A stretch of DNA of 64,000 nt from Streptomyces sp. A1136 (GTDB lineage: Bacteria > Actinomycetota > Actinomycetes > Streptomycetales > Streptomycetaceae): positions 62,001-126,000 of the forward strand of contig NZ_SSBJ01000001.1 in assembly GCF_004795055.1 (NCBI RefSeq), in the 5' to 3' direction. Of this stretch, positions 24,063 through 32,355 are shown piece by piece. Every line of letters begins with the position of its first letter. Within the stretch, counting starts at the first letter, position 1. Below the pieces are notes generated by a model, which was not told where the DNA came from, searched no databases, and was given only the letters and a program-made list of their open reading frames with translations. The position numbers and the translations under genes are program-made.

Positions 24063-24821
24063 ATGAACTCCGTATCCCCTCGCGTGCTCCTCGTGCGGGG
24101 CATGCTGGCCGGCCTGCTGGCCGGTCTGGCCGCCTTCCTCGTCGCCTACGTCCTGGGCGAGTCGAAGGTGGACGCCGCGATCGCCATCGAGGAGGCGGCC
24201 TCCGCCGGTCACCACCATGGTGACGAGGCCGCCGCCCCGGTCAGCCGGGCCCTCCAGGCCACGGCCGGCCTGGGCACCGGCACCCTGCTCTACGGGGTCG
24301 CGCTCGGCGGCATCGCCGCGCTCGTCTTCTGCTACGCCCTGGGCCGCATCGGCCGCTTCGGCCCGCGGGCCACGGCGGCTCTGGTCGCCGGGGGCCTGTT
24401 CGTCACCGTCAACCTGGTGCCGTTCTTCAAGTACCCCTCGAACCCGCCGGCGGTCGGCGACCCCGATACGGTCGTCCGCCGTACGACGCTCTTCGTGTTG
24501 ATGATCGCCTTGAGCGTGCTCCTCGCCTCGGGTGCGCTCATTCTGGGGCGGCGGCTCGCCCCCCGCATGGGCAATTGGAACGCCTCGATCGTCGCCGGGT
24601 TCGCGTTCGTCGTGGCGATCGCCCTCGCGTACGCCTTCCTGCCCGGCATCAACGAGGTACCGGCGGACTTCCCCGCCGTCTTGATCTGGCAGTTCCGGAT
24701 CGCGACCCTCACCATCCAAGCGGCACTGTGGGCGACTTTCGGCCTGTCCTTCGGATATCTAGCCGAACGCGCACTTGTGCCCGCCATCGCGCCCAAGGAG
24801 GCTGTGCAGCCGACAAGTTGA
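24063..24821 (+). CDS. cbtA: Cobalt transporter subunit CbtA
   Basis: 252 residues with about six membrane helices. The N-terminal helix (GMLAGLLAGLAAFLVAYVLG), a His-rich loop (SAGHHHGDEAA) likely to bind metal, and the family blocks VNLVPFFKYPSNPPAVGDPD and FRIATLTIQAALWATFGLSF identify CbtA. It follows cbtB by 18 bases in the riboswitch-controlled operon and should form the main channel for cobalt uptake. Confidence 0.94.
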   Translation: MNSVSPRVLLVRGMLAGLLAGLAAFLVAYVLGESKVDAAIAIEEAASAGHHHGDEAAAPVSRALQATAGLGTGTLLYGVALGGIAALVFCYALGRIGRFGPRATAALVAGGLFVTVNLVPFFKYPSNPPAVGDPDTVVRRTTLFVLMIALSVLLASGALILGRRLAPRMGNWNASIVAGFAFVVAIALAYAFLPGINEVPADFPAVLIWQFRIATLTIQAALWATFGLSFGYLAERALVPAIAPKEAVQPTS

Positions 24822-24842
24822 CGGGAAAGGGGCCGGTGGCAC

Positions 24843-25088
24843 ATGCAGACGGCGATCTGGGAATGGCGCGGCTGGACGGGCGCCGCCCCGTTCTGGCTGA
24901 GTTCGGTCCTGCTGCTCCTGGCCCCCTTCACCGCCATCACCTTGCTGGCCCAGATCGGCGTCATCGTGGCCCTCGCCGGCCTCGGCGGTCTGGCCCGGCA
25001 ACTCTGGTTCGGTGACTACGGGCATCCGGCCATCCATGTCGCCGCCGCGCTGATGGGCGTCACGGCGGCGGCACTGGTGGTGGTCTGA
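24843..25088 (+). CDS. Small membrane protein downstream of cbtA
   Basis: 81 residues with two to three hydrophobic helices (WLSSVLLLLAPFTAITLLAQ, VIVALAGLGGLARQLWF, HVAAALMGVTAAALVVV). ATG 24843 is preceded by GAAAGGGG with workable spacing, 21 bases after cbtA, so it is probably in the same operon. No family recognised. A role with the cobalt transporter is inferred from position only. Confidence 0.6.
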   Translation: MQTAIWEWRGWTGAAPFWLSSVLLLLAPFTAITLLAQIGVIVALAGLGGLARQLWFGDYGHPAIHVAAALMGVTAAALVVV

Positions 25089-25353
25089 CCCGGGGGCTGC
25101 TCCCGCCCCGAGACGACCACTCCCGCCCGGCGGTGGCCACGGCCGTCTCCCTCCTCACCCGTACGGGCGTACCGGTCGCGCCGGCCGAAAAATGGCGCGC
25201 TCACCCTCGTCGAGCTGCGAAGACGCGCCCGAGCTGTTACGACACTCCGGTGACATGTCGGCGGTGTCCGGCGCCTCCCGATGTGTACCGGGGCCGCGGG
25301 CGTTCCACTGCTGACAGGATTCGGCCGCCCGAGCCGGACCAGGAGGGAATGCC
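25089..25353. other. Intergenic region before the sortase-like gene
   Basis: 265 bases without a supported gene. Holds the ribosome-binding site AGGAGGGA at 25341-25348. I see no clear promoter or hairpin. Confidence 0.5.
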
Positions 25354-25998
25354 ATGGCCCGCGCCCAGTGGGTCGTCGGTGCGCTGACGGTCACTCTGCT
25401 CGGCACCGGCGTAGCGATGTTGCACAGCACCCAGGGCGCCGAGCCCGAGGCCGTCACCGTGAGCGACGCGCTGCCGTCGCGGGCGTTGGGGCTGACCGGT
25501 CACCGTCGCCTGGTGCGGGAGTTGGAGCACGGCGGTGAGTATCCCGGCCAGGCCGGTCCGGACGCATCCGGCGCCGGTTCCCGGCCCGCCCGGGGCTCCT
25601 CCACCACCCAGGTCCTGCCGATGCGGGCGGCGCGACCGGTGCGCCTGCGGGTTCCGAGCCTGGAGGTGGACGTCCACGTCTCCGCACGGAACCCGGAGGG
25701 CAGGGTCCGGTGGGACCCCGAAAGCCCGGCCCCGGGGTCGGCCGGTATCGCCGTCGTCAGCGGGAAGGAGCTGCGGCTCGCCGGTCTGCGCCGCGGGCGC
25801 CTCATCGAAGTGGCCCGCGCGGACCACCGTACGGCCGTGTTCACCGTGGTCCGGGTCGTGCCGGTGGAGGCGGGCGGGATGCCGGAGCCTCGCAAACGCG
25901 CCGAGCGGACCGAGCGGCCGGAACGCGCGGGGCTGAGGCTCGTCGGCGGTGACGCCGTCGTCCTGGCCCGGTTGACGGGGCGCCACCACACGCGTTGA
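25354..25998 (+). CDS. Sortase-like (class F fold) protein lacking catalytic residues
   Basis: 214 residues with an N-terminal membrane anchor (WVVGALTVTLLGTGVAML). The region ARPVRLRVPSLEVDVHVSAR and then LRRGRLIEVARADHRTAVFTVVRVV follows the beta-barrel of actinomycete class F sortases. The catalytic His of the GHVDS-type block is replaced (IAVVSGKE), and the TCGG-type Cys block reads LRLVGGDA; there is no Cys in the whole protein. A transpeptidase reaction is therefore not expected. It may be a structural or regulatory relic of a sortase. AGGAGGGA precedes ATG 25354. Confidence 0.65.
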   Translation: MARAQWVVGALTVTLLGTGVAMLHSTQGAEPEAVTVSDALPSRALGLTGHRRLVRELEHGGEYPGQAGPDASGAGSRPARGSSTTQVLPMRAARPVRLRVPSLEVDVHVSARNPEGRVRWDPESPAPGSAGIAVVSGKELRLAGLRRGRLIEVARADHRTAVFTVVRVVPVEAGGMPEPRKRAERTERPERAGLRLVGGDAVVLARLTGRHHTR

Positions 25999-26128
25999 AC
26001 CGCGCGGCCGGGCGCCGGTCGGCGGGCAGGGTTCTTCGTCCCCCGACAGGGGTGTCTTCCTCCCCCCAACGGGCGTTTCTCGCCCCACGGCGGCGGGGGC
26101 TTCCGCGCGTCGGGGCACACAGCAGGGC

Positions 26129-26476
26129 ATGAACGATGCGCGGTACGCGCGGGTGGTGACGGCGAAGGCCCTGACGGTGGTCTGCGTCGTGCTGCTCTGC
26201 GTGTTCGGCGCCGGTCCCTCGGCGGCAGCGGCCGTCGAGTCCCGTCCTGCCACCACCGCACCGGCGGAGCCCTCCGACGGGTCGTCCGATCCGGCCTCGG
26301 ACATCGAGGCACGGCCGGCTCCGCGGGTCTTCGCGCGCGAGACGGCGGGCGTACGGCGGCCGCCGGCGGTGTTTCACGTGAAACGCGCCGCTCACCCCCC
26401 GAGCGCCACCCCGGTCGGGGCGGCCGTGGCGGGGTCGTCGCGGCCGACGGTTCGGAGTGTGGTCCTCCGCTGCTGA
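26129..26476 (+). CDS. Hypothetical protein with signal-like N-terminus; contains parS
   Basis: 115 residues. A hydrophobic stretch (ALTVVCVVLLCVFGAGPSAA) near the N-terminus looks like a signal peptide, and the rest is Pro/Ala/Ser-rich without a recognisable fold. The gene spans the parS palindrome at 26371-26384, which forces the residues VFHVKR. No strong ribosome-binding site is visible. It may be a real small secreted protein or an open frame kept by base composition. Confidence 0.4.
   Translation: MNDARYARVVTAKALTVVCVVLLCVFGAGPSAAAAVESRPATTAPAEPSDGSSDPASDIEARPAPRVFARETAGVRRPPAVFHVKRAAHPPSATPVGAAVAGSSRPTVRSVVLRC
26371..26384. promoter_or_regulatory. parS centromere site (ParB binding), copy 1
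   Basis: Perfect 14-base palindrome GTTTCACGTGAAAC, identical to the Streptomyces parS consensus. ParB binds such sites clustered around the origin to organise and segregate chromosomes. This copy lies within an open reading frame. Confidence 0.93.
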
Positions 26477-26589
26477 GCGGGCCCGGGCGTGCCCACCGCG
26501 CGGGTGCCTCGCGCGGGTGCCTCGCGCGGTTCGGTGCCGCCCCCAGCAGCGCTCCTGCCCACACTCCTGCGACACCGTGAGGTTCCGTC

Positions 26590-26766
26590 ATGCCCATCGA
26601 CCCGTACGCTGCCCTGAACGCCATGCTCCGCGCCGAAGCCGCCCGCTCCACCCCGCCGTCGACCCGCCGCCCCGAGTCCGAGCACGCCGGCCGGGACACC
26701 GTCCGAGACACCGGCCTCGCGGGGAACGCGCCCCGGCGCCCGGCCGAGGCGGCGCCGGCGGAGTGA
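26590..26766 (+). CDS. Small hypothetical protein
   Basis: 58 residues, beginning MPIDPYAALNAMLRAEAARS and continuing polar, Arg/Pro/Ala-rich. ATG 26590 is preceded by GAGG. The regular start and the third-position G/C bias suggest a real gene, and I have the impression of similar short proteins in other Streptomyces, but no function can be given. Confidence 0.5.
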   Translation: MPIDPYAALNAMLRAEAARSTPPSTRRPESEHAGRDTVRDTGLAGNAPRRPAEAAPAE

Positions 26767-26821
26767 GTCGTGGGGTGGCGCCGGTCCCGCGGACCGGCGC
26801 CGCCCGGCGGTACGTACGGGA

Positions 26822-27232
26822 TCAGTCCTCGTGCGTGTAGTACCGGTAGAAGGCGGTGAGCCCGGTGGCCACGGCCACGGCCAAGCCGATTGCCGTGGAG
26901 CGGAGCACCGATTCGTTGGTGAGACTGAACAGGTAGCCGATGGCAATGCCCGCGAAGGCGCCCCAGGCGGCCGCGTGCGGTTCTCGTGCGAGCCGCGGCC
27001 CGAACCGGGCGAGGGCGAACACGCAGCCGGCGAAGACGACGCCGCACAGGATTCCGTAGAAGACGTTTCCGGCGTCGACCGGTCCCATCTGACGCTGGAT
27101 GAAGGCCGCCCAGACCCCGTACACAAGACCGAGAAGCAGGGGGAGAACCAGTGCGCTCCTACTGACGTGCCGGGTGTCAGCCCCTGTCGTCAGCTGGGGC
27201 CGCCGGGGAGCGGTGGGTGCCGCGTGTGCCAT
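26822..27232 (-). CDS. Small integral membrane protein
   Basis: 136 residues from ATG 27232, chosen because AAAGGAG lies seven bases upstream. After about 35 polar residues come four hydrophobic helices (ALVLPLLLGLVYGVWAAFI, FYGILCGVVFAGCVFALA, AAAWGAFAGIAIGYLFSL, STAIGLAVAVATGLTAFY) and a short tail. I do not recognise a named family. It is divergent from the membrane-protein gene at 27389. Confidence 0.75.
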   Translation of the reverse strand: MAHAAPTAPRRPQLTTGADTRHVSRSALVLPLLLGLVYGVWAAFIQRQMGPVDAGNVFYGILCGVVFAGCVFALARFGPRLAREPHAAAWGAFAGIAIGYLFSLTNESVLRSTAIGLAVAVATGLTAFYRYYTHED

Positions 27233-27388
27233 GGCCGGCTCCTTTCTGTCCACCCTCCAGGGCACACCCCCCGCTCCGGGCCGGCAAGTGGATCAAGGCG
27301 GCCACCCGGGCGACGCGCCGCGTCCGGGGTCACCCGATCGCAGCAACAGGGCTGGCCCGACGGGGTCGCGAGAGCGTTCCCTGGTGAC

Positions 27389-28216
27389 GTGCGCACCTCG
27401 CTGTCGGCGGTACTGATCGTGCTCGTGGCCCTCCTGGTGCCCGCGAGCGCCATCGCCTACTGGGCCGACCGTGAGCTGGGGAACGCCGACCGCTACACCG
27501 CCGCGATGTCCCCGTTGGCCCGGGACCCCGCCGTACAGAACGTGGTCGTCACCCAGGGCACCCGCGCCCTGGCCGGTCAGATCGACGCCGGGCCCTTCCA
27601 GGGCGGGGTCGACACCCTGCTGGGCGAGGCCCTGCGGTCCTTCGTGGGGACACCGGCCTACCGGACGGCGTGGGACGCCGCGAACCGCGCCGCGCACGCC
27701 GCGTTCTTCCGGGCGCTCACCACCGGTCACGGCAACGCCCTGACCATCGATCTGGCGCCCGTGCTCGCCGAGGTCAAGGGGGAACTCGTCGGGGACGGAG
27801 TCCCGTTCGCGGACCGCATCCCCGTCACGCACCTGTCCGTCAAGGTCATGGAGTACGACGATCTCGGCGCGCTCCGGAGAGGATTTCGCATGCTCCAGGT
27901 CGCCGGCGTATGGCTCCCGCTGCTGACCCTCGTCCTCGCCCTGACGGCGGTCGCCGTCGCCGTGCGGCGCCGACGCGCCGTTCTCGCCACCGGCATCGGG
28001 CTCGCCGTGGGGGCGGTACTGCTCTGGATCACCGTGGAAGTCTGCCGCCGCCTGACCCTGGACGACCTGCCGCCCGACGTCGACCGCCCGGCCGCGGGTG
28101 CGGTATACGACGCGCTCACCTCGTTCCTGCGCACCACCGCGTGGGTGGTGCTGGCCATCGGTCTCGCCGCCGCGCTGGCCGCCTGGCTGACCGGACGACT
28201 GCGCCGCACCCCATAA
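27389..28216 (+). CDS. Integral membrane protein of unknown function
   Basis: 275 residues. A membrane helix at the N-terminus (LSAVLIVLVALLVPASAIAYW) is followed by an extracytoplasmic domain of about 140 residues (NADRYTAAMSPLARDPAVQN, FRALTTGHGNALTIDLAPVL) and two C-terminal helices with a Arg-rich turn between them. This layout recurs in Streptomyces membrane proteins of unknown role. GTG 27389 is taken as start; the ribosome-binding site is weak, so the start is uncertain. The FUSC gene begins 124 bases downstream. Confidence 0.75.
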   Translation: MRTSLSAVLIVLVALLVPASAIAYWADRELGNADRYTAAMSPLARDPAVQNVVVTQGTRALAGQIDAGPFQGGVDTLLGEALRSFVGTPAYRTAWDAANRAAHAAFFRALTTGHGNALTIDLAPVLAEVKGELVGDGVPFADRIPVTHLSVKVMEYDDLGALRRGFRMLQVAGVWLPLLTLVLALTAVAVAVRRRRAVLATGIGLAVGAVLLWITVEVCRRLTLDDLPPDVDRPAAGAVYDALTSFLRTTAWVVLAIGLAAALAAWLTGRLRRTP

Positions 28217-28340
28217 GCTCGGAACGTGCCCAAAGGCCCAGACCTCCCAGACCTCCACAGACCCCCGTAGAACCTCCCCGCAGACCCTCCCCACCCAGAC
28301 CCAGCAGAACCGATTCGCGAGCGGCGCCACGGAAGCGGGA

Positions 28341-30356
28341 ATGAGCAGCGAACGACGCACGGAGCAGATACCGCCCGGGCAGCCGGGGGGCCGGTCCGGT
28401 ACCCGGCAGATCCCGCTGACGCCGCCCGCCTGGCTGCTCCGGGGGCTGCGGCCGAGCCGGACACCGGTGCCCTGGGCCGCCGTCGTGCGCGCCGGGATCG
28501 CGCTCGCGGCCCCCCTCGCCGTGGGTTTCGCCCTCGACGAGCCGGAATACGGCGCGCTCGTCTCGATGGGGGCCCTGTCCGGGGTGATCGGCGACACCGC
28601 CGACGCCTACCGGATGCGCATCCTGAACATCGCCGTCCCCCAGTTGTTCGGCGCCGTCGGCGTCGCCTTGGGGACGCTCGTCTTCGGGCGCGGCTGGCTG
28701 GCCGTGGGCGTCCTCACCCTGATCGCCCTCGTTTCCGGGATGATCTCCTCGATCGGCACCGTCGCGTCCGTGTCCGGGCTGCTGCTCCTGCTCAACGCCG
28801 TCGTGGGCGCCGGGCTGCCGCTTCCCGAGCCCTGGTGGACGGCGCCCCTGCTGCTGGCCACCGGCGGACTGTTCGTGCTGGCGCTGAGCCTGCTGGGCTG
28901 GCCGCTGCGCGGACGCCAACCCGAACGGGCCGCCGTCGCGGCCTGTTACCGGGCCCTCGCCGACGCCTTGGAAGCGGCCGGCCGGCCCGCGTACGAGGAG
29001 CGTCGCCTGGAGGTCACCCAGGCGCTGAACCATGCCTACGACCTCGTCCTGGGCCGTCGGGCCCGGGACCACGGGCGCAACCCCTCCCTCGTGCGGATCG
29101 TGGCCCAGCTGAACGTGCTGGTCCCGCTCGTGGACGCCGCGCCCGCCGCGCACCTGAGCGGTCGTCCCCTACCGCCCGAGGTCCCGGCGGCGGTGCGGGA
29201 GCTGGCCCGCGCCGTGGAGGAGGAGCACACCGGGGAACCCGCCCTGGAGCTTCCCGCGCCACACGGACCGTCCCAGCGGGCCGTCGACAAGGCCCTTCGG
29301 TACGCGGCGACCATCGTGTACCAGGACGAACCGGACTCGTACAACATCGACGACCGGCTCGGCAGGCCCGCCGCCCTGCGCGTCCGGGCCCAGCGCGCGG
29401 TGCGCGACATGGCGTTGTCGGGGGCCTCCTGGCGCTACGGGCTGCGGCTCGCCCTCTGCATCGGGCTGGCGCAGTCGCTGGTCTCCCTCGTGCCGGTCGA
29501 GCGCTCGTACTGGGTCGCCCTGACGGTCACCTTCGTCCTCAAGCCGGACTTCGGGTCGGTGTTCTCGCGGGCTGTGCTGCGGGCGCTCGGCACGGCGGTC
29601 GGGCTGGTCCTGGCAGCCGCCGTCCTCTCCGAGGTGCCCCGCGGCTGGTGGGACGTGCCGGTCATGGTGGTGCTGGCCGCGCTGATCCCGGCGTTCTCCG
29701 TCAAGGGGTACGCCTTCCAGACCGCGGCGATCACCCCCGTGATCCTGCTGCTGTCCGACCAGCTCAACCACCAGGGCTTCGACCTGATCCGCCCCCGGCT
29801 GCTGGACAGCCTGATCGGCTGCGCCATCACCCTGGTCGCGGGATACCTGCTGTGGCCGGAGAGCTGGCACACCCGGATCGGCGACCGGCTGGCCGACGCC
29901 GTCGAGGACTCGGCACGGTACGTGGAGCGCGCCTTCAGCGTCCCCGACACCACCGATGTCGATCAGGCAGCCGCGCGGACCGCGAGGCTCCACGCCCGCC
30001 GGCGGATCTACCGGGAGCTGTCAGGCGTACGGAGCGAGTTCCAGAGGGCGTTGACGGAGCCTCCGCCCACCGGGGCGCGCGCCGCCGCGTGGTGGCCCCT
30101 GGTCGTGGCCGTCGAGCGGATCGTGGATGCCACGACCGCCGCCAGGGTGCGCGTCAACCACGGAGTCGCACCGCCCGCTCCCGAGGACGTGGCGGTCGTC
30201 ACCGCCGAGCTGCGCGGACTGGCCGAGGGGGTACGGACCAACAGGAACCCGGGAGGGGTCCGAGCCGCCCCCCTGCCGGCGGGTGCGGAGGACTCCGTGC
30301 TCGCCCCGTTGCATCAGGAGGTCGCCGCCGCCCGGGCCATCGCCACCGAACACTGA
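28341..30356 (+). CDS. FUSC family (aromatic acid exporter/YccS-like) membrane protein
   Basis: 671 residues with the duplicated FUSC layout: an N-terminal set of helices (VVRAGIALAAPLAVGFALDE, YGALVSMGALSGVIGDTADA), a long cytoplasmic region (ERAAVAACYRALADALEA and following), a second helical set (LALCIGLAQSLVSLVPVERS, YWVALTVTFVLKPDFGSVFS, ALGTAVGLVLAAAVL) and a C-terminal soluble domain. The YWVALTVxxVLKPDxG block is the fusaric-acid-resistance signature. Members export aromatic acids or are part of envelope-maintenance systems. GGAAGCGGGA precedes ATG 28341. A parS site lies 27 bases after the stop. Confidence 0.88.
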   Translation: MSSERRTEQIPPGQPGGRSGTRQIPLTPPAWLLRGLRPSRTPVPWAAVVRAGIALAAPLAVGFALDEPEYGALVSMGALSGVIGDTADAYRMRILNIAVPQLFGAVGVALGTLVFGRGWLAVGVLTLIALVSGMISSIGTVASVSGLLLLLNAVVGAGLPLPEPWWTAPLLLATGGLFVLALSLLGWPLRGRQPERAAVAACYRALADALEAAGRPAYEERRLEVTQALNHAYDLVLGRRARDHGRNPSLVRIVAQLNVLVPLVDAAPAAHLSGRPLPPEVPAAVRELARAVEEEHTGEPALELPAPHGPSQRAVDKALRYAATIVYQDEPDSYNIDDRLGRPAALRVRAQRAVRDMALSGASWRYGLRLALCIGLAQSLVSLVPVERSYWVALTVTFVLKPDFGSVFSRAVLRALGTAVGLVLAAAVLSEVPRGWWDVPVMVVLAALIPAFSVKGYAFQTAAITPVILLLSDQLNHQGFDLIRPRLLDSLIGCAITLVAGYLLWPESWHTRIGDRLADAVEDSARYVERAFSVPDTTDVDQAAARTARLHARRRIYRELSGVRSEFQRALTEPPPTGARAAAWWPLVVAVERIVDATTAARVRVNHGVAPPAPEDVAVVTAELRGLAEGVRTNRNPGGVRAAPLPAGAEDSVLAPLHQEVAAARAIATEH

Positions 30357-30383
30357 CGGCAGTTGACCGTCTCAACAGCCGAT

Positions 30384-30397
30384 GTTTCACGTGAAAC
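30384..30397. promoter_or_regulatory. parS centromere site (ParB binding), copy 2
   Basis: Second perfect GTTTCACGTGAAAC, in the intergenic space after the FUSC gene, 4.0 kb from copy 1. Confidence 0.95.
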
Positions 30398-30631
30398 CAC
30401 CCCCAAAGGGCCCGTACGCCACGGCGCGGAGATGAACGCCGCGTGAAGGGAAGGGGGTGGATGAGGAGTTCCCGCAGGCCCCGGGGGCGCGTAGGTGACA
30501 GGAACGCCACGATTGGCGCCCCTGCCGACGTTCCAGCCAAGGGGCCGATAACCTTACGTGTCCACTCTGGGTAGGGATCTACCGCGCAGCACGGACAAAT
30601 GACGCACGCACACATGCGAAAGGCCTGGCCC

Positions 30632-32263
30632 ATGGGTATTCGGAGCTTGTTGCGCAAGGTGTTCGGACGGTCTCCCGAACCGGTTCCGGATTCGACGGAC
30701 GCCCCGTCGGCGGCCGTCCCGAACCAGGCCGAGCGCGCGCCGCTGGACGTGGCGGCCGAGCTGGTGGCGGCGTCCTTCGACAACCCGACGGTCCCGCCGC
30801 AGTCCGCGCCGCGCGACCGTGAGCCGGGCACGGTTTTGACGGCGCCGCCCCAGACGACGGACCCGACCGTCCCGGAGGCCCGCCGCCCGTCGCCTGCGGC
30901 GACGTCGGAGGCGGCAACCGGTGGCTCCGCCACCCCGGTTGCGCAGCCGGCCCAGCCGAAGCCGGAGCCCGTCGCCGAAGCGGAACCCGCGCCGGAGCCT
31001 GCCGCCGAGCCGGAACCGGAAGCAGCGCCCGCCGCCGAAGCGGAACCCGCGCTGGAGGTCGCCGCCGAGCCGGAGCAGGAGCCGGCGGCTGTAGCCGAGG
31101 CCGACGTCGCAACCGAGCCCGAGCCGGCCGCCGCAGCCGTCGAGCCGGAAGCCCAGCCCGAGCCCGTCGCCACCGCAGCCGAGGTCGCCGCGACCGAGCC
31201 CGAGCCGGCCGCTGTGGCCGAGCCCGCGGCCGATCCGGAGCCCGAGGTAACGCCCGAGCCGGCCGCCGCAGCCGTCGAGCCGGAAGCCCAGCCCGAGCCC
31301 GTCGCCACCGCAGCCGAGGTCGCCGCGACCGAGCCCGAGCCGGCCGTTGCGGCCGAGCCCGAGGCCGAGCCGGAGCCGGAGCAGGAGCCGGCGGCCGACG
31401 TCGCGACCGAGCCCGAGGTCACGCCCGAGCCCGAGCCGGCCGCCGCAGCCGTCGAGCCGGAAGCCCAGCCCGAGGTCGAGGCCGAGGTCACGCCGGAGCC
31501 CGAGCCCGTCGCCGCCGCAGCGGAGGCCGAGCCCGTGGCGCAGGCGGCGCAGGCGCAGGAGGAGACCGCCGCCCCCGAGCCGGAGGCAGAGGCGGAGGCG
31601 GTCACCGCCGGGCCGGCCGTCGCGCTCGCCGCCGTCAAGCGGCAGGCGCCCGAGGTGGCCGCGGCCTACAAGGCCGCCGGTCAGGTGCTGCGGGGCAAGG
31701 GCAAGACCGGTTCCCGCGCCAAGGTGTACCTCGTCCTCGACCGCTCCGGCTCGATGCGCGGCTTCTACAAGGACGGCAGCGCCCAGTACCTCGCCGACCA
31801 CGCCCTCGCCCTCGCCGCGCACCTCGACGAGGACGCGACCGTGCACACCGTCTTCTTCTCCACGGAGGTGGACGGCACCGCCGACCTCACCCTGGACGCC
31901 CACGACGACGCCTGGGTCGAGTCCCGCCACGCCGAACTCGGCCGCATGGGCCGGACCAGCTACCACGTGGCGGTCGAGGCGGTCGTCGAGCGCTACCAGA
32001 AGGACGGCGGCGACCACCGCGCGCTCGTGGTGTTCCAGACCGACGGCGCCCCCGACAACCGCCAGCCCGCCAAGCAGGCCCTCGCCGACGCGGCGGCCCA
32101 CGACATCCACTGGCAGTTCGTCGCCTTCGGCGACCACGACTCCAAGGCCTTCGACTTCCTGCGCAAGCTGGACGCCGAGAACGCCGGCTTCTTCCACGCC
32201 GGCCCGGCCCCGCGCGAGCTGACCTCGGCGGCCCTGCTCAAGGGCGTCCTCGACCGCTTCTGA
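30632..32263 (+). CDS. VWA-domain protein with a long Glu/Pro/Ala-rich repeat region
   Basis: 543 residues from ATG 30632. A short basic N-terminus ([20 protein letters not shown]) leads to about 250 residues of Glu-Pro-Ala repeats that contain exact DNA-level duplications. The last 220 residues form a von Willebrand A domain with the MIDAS motif [11 protein letters not shown], a Thr in [14 protein letters not shown] and Asp in [11 protein letters not shown]. This resembles TerF/TerY-type VWA proteins of tellurium-resistance-like systems, which act in the cytoplasm; there is no signal peptide. The acidic Pro-rich segment could be a flexible spacer. Start chosen for GAAAGG upstream. Confidence 0.88.
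   Translation: MGIRSLLRKVFGRSPEPVPDSTDAPSAAVPNQAERAPLDVAAELVAASFDNPTVPPQSAPRDREPGTVLTAPPQTTDPTVPEARRPSPAATSEAATGGSATPVAQPAQPKPEPVAEAEPAPEPAAEPEPEAAPAAEAEPALEVAAEPEQEPAAVAEADVATEPEPAAAAVEPEAQPEPVATAAEVAATEPEPAAVAEPAADPEPEVTPEPAAAAVEPEAQPEPVATAAEVAATEPEPAVAAEPEAEPEPEQEPAADVATEPEVTPEPEPAAAAVEPEAQPEVEAEVTPEPEPVAAAAEAEPVAQAAQAQEETAAPEPEAEAEAVTAGPAVALAAVKRQAPEVAAAYKAAGQVLRGKGKTGSRAKVYLVLDRSGSMRGFYKDGSAQYLADHALALAAHLDEDATVHTVFFSTEVDGTADLTLDAHDDAWVESRHAELGRMGRTSYHVAVEAVVERYQKDGGDHRALVVFQTDGAPDNRQPAKQALADAAAHDIHWQFVAFGDHDSKAFDFLRKLDAENAGFFHAGPAPRELTSAALLKGVLDRF
31118..31346. repeat. 94-base direct duplication in the VWA gene
   Basis: 31118-31211 and 31253-31346 appear identical, offset 135 bases (45 codons), coding for [20 protein letters not shown] and onward. 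A third, shortened copy of about 45 bases starts at 31430. The period keeps the reading frame. Confidence 0.9.
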
Positions 32264-32272
32264 TCGACGCGA

Positions 32273-32321
32273 GACGACGCGAAGGGCCCGGGATCACCGA
32301 TCCCGGGCCCTTCGCGTCGTC
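32273..32321. terminator. Very strong bidirectional terminator hairpin
   Basis: Perfect 22-bp inverted repeat, left arm 32273-32294 and right arm 32300-32321, loop CACCG, between the convergent VWA and aspS genes. Confidence 0.92.
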
Positions 32322-32355
32322 CACGGCGGCTCCGCGGGGGAGCCGCGGCCGCGGC

